This document shows, piece by piece, positions 6,269-7,461 of a stretch of 7,461 nucleotides of DNA. The translations under genes were made by a program, and so were the position numbers. Source of the DNA: Candidatus Nanohaloarchaea archaeon (GTDB lineage Archaea; EX4484-52; GLR71). Under the pieces are notes generated by a model. The model did no database searches. It saw only the letters and a program-made list of their open reading frames with translations, and was not told the DNA's origin. Position 1 is the stretch's first letter. Every line of letters begins with the position of its first letter. The DNA lies in the NCBI GenBank assembly GCA_030636885.1, contig DAOVVY010000040.1:1-7461 (forward strand), in the 5' to 3' direction.

Positions 6269-6274
6269 TTTTTT
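6269..6274 (+). terminator. Possible oligo-T terminator after the zinc-finger gene
   Basis: A T6 run ten bases after the zinc-finger stop codon, just before the TATA box of the next gene. It is short, and could equally be part of the AT-rich promoter flank. Confidence 0.35.
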
Positions 6275-6280
6275 ATTCTA

Positions 6281-6288
6281 ATTTATAT
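6281..6288 (+). promoter_or_regulatory. TATA box of the YhaM-like gene
   Basis: ATTTATAT is centred about 27 bases before the ATG at 6312, with no Shine-Dalgarno sequence between. A leaderless transcript separate from the zinc-finger gene is expected. Confidence 0.65.
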
Positions 6289-6311
6289 CTTTTGTTATAC
6301 AAGTTCTGATT

Positions 6312-7298
6312 ATGACAAAACAATTCATTTCAGATATTGCCTCTGACGGAAAAAAGGTTGAGGGTCTTTTTGCGCTCAAGTTCAAGAAACCGCCTGTCGA
6401 TTACAAGAATAACAAGCAAGGTAAATGGTTTGAGATGCGTCTTGCCGACAAGACCGGTGAGATTACCGCCAAATACTGGGGTAATGATGAGCAGAAGACT
6501 GTTGAAATTTATGATTCTTTTTCAAGAGGCTGTGTTGTAGCACTTTCTGGTACGGTACAGGAATATCCGAAAGGCAGCAATAACTTTTCAATATCTGTTG
6601 ATAGTGCACTGGATACTTTAAGGGTCTGTGACTCGAGTGAGTATGATATCTCAGATTTTGTTGCAACAACCCCAAAAGATGTTGATTCTATGCTGGTTGA
6701 AGTACAAAGTATTCTTGAAAGTGTAAAAAATAAAGATCTGTCTCGACTTGTAAAATCATTTGTTTTAGATAAGACATTTATGGAACTTTTTTCTAAAACT
6801 CCTGCTGCAATGGAGTATCATCAGAATTATGTGGGTGGTCTGCTTGAGCATACATTAAATGTTATGAAAATTGCAGATAATGTCTGCGGACTGTATCCTG
6901 AACTGGACCGTGACCTTGTGGTATGTGGAGCATTCCTGCATGACATCGGTAAGATGAGCGAGCTTGAACTTTCAGGAACATTGATCGGTGTATCTCATGA
7001 GGGTATGCTAATTGGTCATACGGTTATCGGACATGACATGGTCGCAAAAAAGATTTCTGGGATTGATGATTTCCCTGTGACCCTTAAACTGAAACTGTTG
7101 CATATCGTGCTCAGCCATCATGGCAAAAAAGAATATGGCGCACCTAAAGTTCCGCAACTGCCTGAGGCTGTGGTTGTGCATTACGCAGATGATTGTGACA
7201 CTAAGGTTGACATTTTCGTGAGGCTTAAAAGAGAGGCTAACACTGATGATTCCTGGGTCTGGGATAAGAAGATAAAAGGTCATGTTTATCTTGAGTGA
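6312..7298 (+). CDS. OB-fold/HD-domain protein, YhaM-type 3'-5' exonuclease
   Basis: Cytoplasmic protein of 328 residues, close to the usual length of YhaM (about 310-320). Residues 1-105 form an OB-fold nucleic-acid binding domain. It has the expected LADKTGEITAKYWG (44-57) and a later strand GCVVALSGTVQEY (73-85). Residues 150-305 form an HD phosphohydrolase domain. Its conserved blocks are YVGGLLEHTLNV (173-184), FLHDIGK (208-214, with H210-D211 as the HD pair), GMLIGHTVIGH (231-241), HIVLSHHGKKEYG (264-276), and EAVVVHYADDCDTK (285-298, with D293/D294 as the last metal ligand). All metal-binding positions look intact. Bacterial YhaM/CBF1 degrades RNA and single-stranded DNA from the 3' end; the same activity is inferred here. 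It has its own promoter and converges on a tRNA gene. The start is supported by promoter spacing. Confidence 0.9.
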   Translation: MTKQFISDIASDGKKVEGLFALKFKKPPVDYKNNKQGKWFEMRLADKTGEITAKYWGNDEQKTVEIYDSFSRGCVVALSGTVQEYPKGSNNFSISVDSALDTLRVCDSSEYDISDFVATTPKDVDSMLVEVQSILESVKNKDLSRLVKSFVLDKTFMELFSKTPAAMEYHQNYVGGLLEHTLNVMKIADNVCGLYPELDRDLVVCGAFLHDIGKMSELELSGTLIGVSHEGMLIGHTVIGHDMVAKKISGIDDFPVTLKLKLLHIVLSHHGKKEYGAPKVPQLPEAVVVHYADDCDTKVDIFVRLKREANTDDSWVWDKKIKGHVYLE

Positions 7299-7313
7299 GA
7301 TAGGTCTCTTTAA

Positions 7314-7326
7314 TTTTATAATAAAA
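7314..7326. terminator. Palindromic T/A element between the YhaM-like gene and tRNA-Thr
   Basis: TTTTAT-A-ATAAAA is a perfect inverted repeat around one base. It presents TTTT on the plus strand 15 bases after the YhaM-like stop, and TTTT on the minus strand starting at the tRNA discriminator base. It may end transcription in both directions. Confidence 0.45.
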
Positions 7327-7399
7327 GCCTCAGAGGGGAGTTGAACCCCCGATCTGCTGATTACGAGTCAGCCGCTCTACCGGGCTAAGCCACTGAGGC
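7326..7399 (-). tRNA. tRNA-Thr (anticodon CGT)
   Basis: Complete 74-base cloverleaf without intron. The acceptor stem is GCCTCAG/CTGAGGC, the D-stem GCTT/GAGC, and the anticodon stem GCTGA/TCAGC around loop CTCGTAA (anticodon CGT at 7363-7365, reading ACG). The variable loop has five bases, and the T-arm is GGGGG/CCCCT with loop TTCAACT. The discriminator is U73, as in archaeal tRNA-Thr. CCA is not encoded, so it must be added afterwards. A promoter with standard spacing lies upstream. Confidence 0.97.
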
Positions 7400-7422
7400 A
7401 TGAAGATTAGTTCTGAATTGAT

Positions 7423-7431
7423 GTTTATAAA
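7423..7431 (-). promoter_or_regulatory. TATA box of tRNA-Thr
   Basis: TTTATAAAC on the minus strand is centred 28 bases before the tRNA 5' end and preceded by TCAAA, a good BRE. Transcription should begin within one or two bases of the mature 5' end. The remaining 30 bases to the window edge show nothing recognisable. Confidence 0.75.
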
Positions 7432-7461
7432 TTTGAAGAAATGTTTAGGAGTTGTTAAGGT

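Overview
The window reads as a stretch of AT-rich archaeal chromosome, most likely from a DPANN-type archaeon (inference). Three things point there. TATA boxes lie about 26-28 bases upstream of nearly every start codon, with no leader or Shine-Dalgarno site. The DNA primase is a single polypeptide that joins a PriS-like catalytic part to a PriL-like iron-sulfur part, as known for the monomeric primase of Nanoarchaeum equitans. The tRNA gene lacks an encoded CCA and has U73, as archaeal tRNA-Thr does.

Layout, left to right. (1) 157-1164, minus: a soluble protein with a HELAH zinc-peptidase motif and a Cys/Ser-rich N-terminus. (2) 1264-2634, plus, divergent from it: the fused primase, with a lysine-rich tail. 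(3) 2659-3366, minus, convergent with the primase: a single-pass membrane protein with an extracytoplasmic coiled coil whose cysteines fall on a 14-residue period. (4) 3444-5105, minus: a large membrane-anchored protein of unknown function with four likely membrane segments and an outside domain of about 430 residues. (5) 5164-6069, minus: a cation/calcium exchanger close in length and motifs to NCX_Mj. (6) 6124-6258, plus: a 44-residue zinc-finger-like protein missing the last ligand. (7) 6312-7298, plus: an OB-fold/HD-domain protein of the YhaM type, a probable 3'-5' exonuclease. (8) 7326-7399, minus: tRNA-Thr(CGT), convergent with (7).

Most genes appear to be transcribed alone from their own core promoters, so this is not one operon. 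The contents fall into nucleic-acid metabolism (primase, YhaM-like nuclease, tRNA, perhaps the zinc finger) and envelope functions (exchanger, four-TM surface protein, Cys-repeat coiled-coil protein). Two start sites were moved inward from the longest reading frame because of promoter spacing: the primase (ATG 1264 rather than TTG 1246) and the exchanger (ATG 6069 rather than 6114).

No CRISPR array, insertion sequence, integrase or other sign of a mobile element was seen. The most noteworthy observations are the self-complementary TATA box exactly midway between the exchanger and zinc-finger start codons, the 14-residue Cys/aromatic coiled-coil repeat, and the unrecognised four-TM surface protein.
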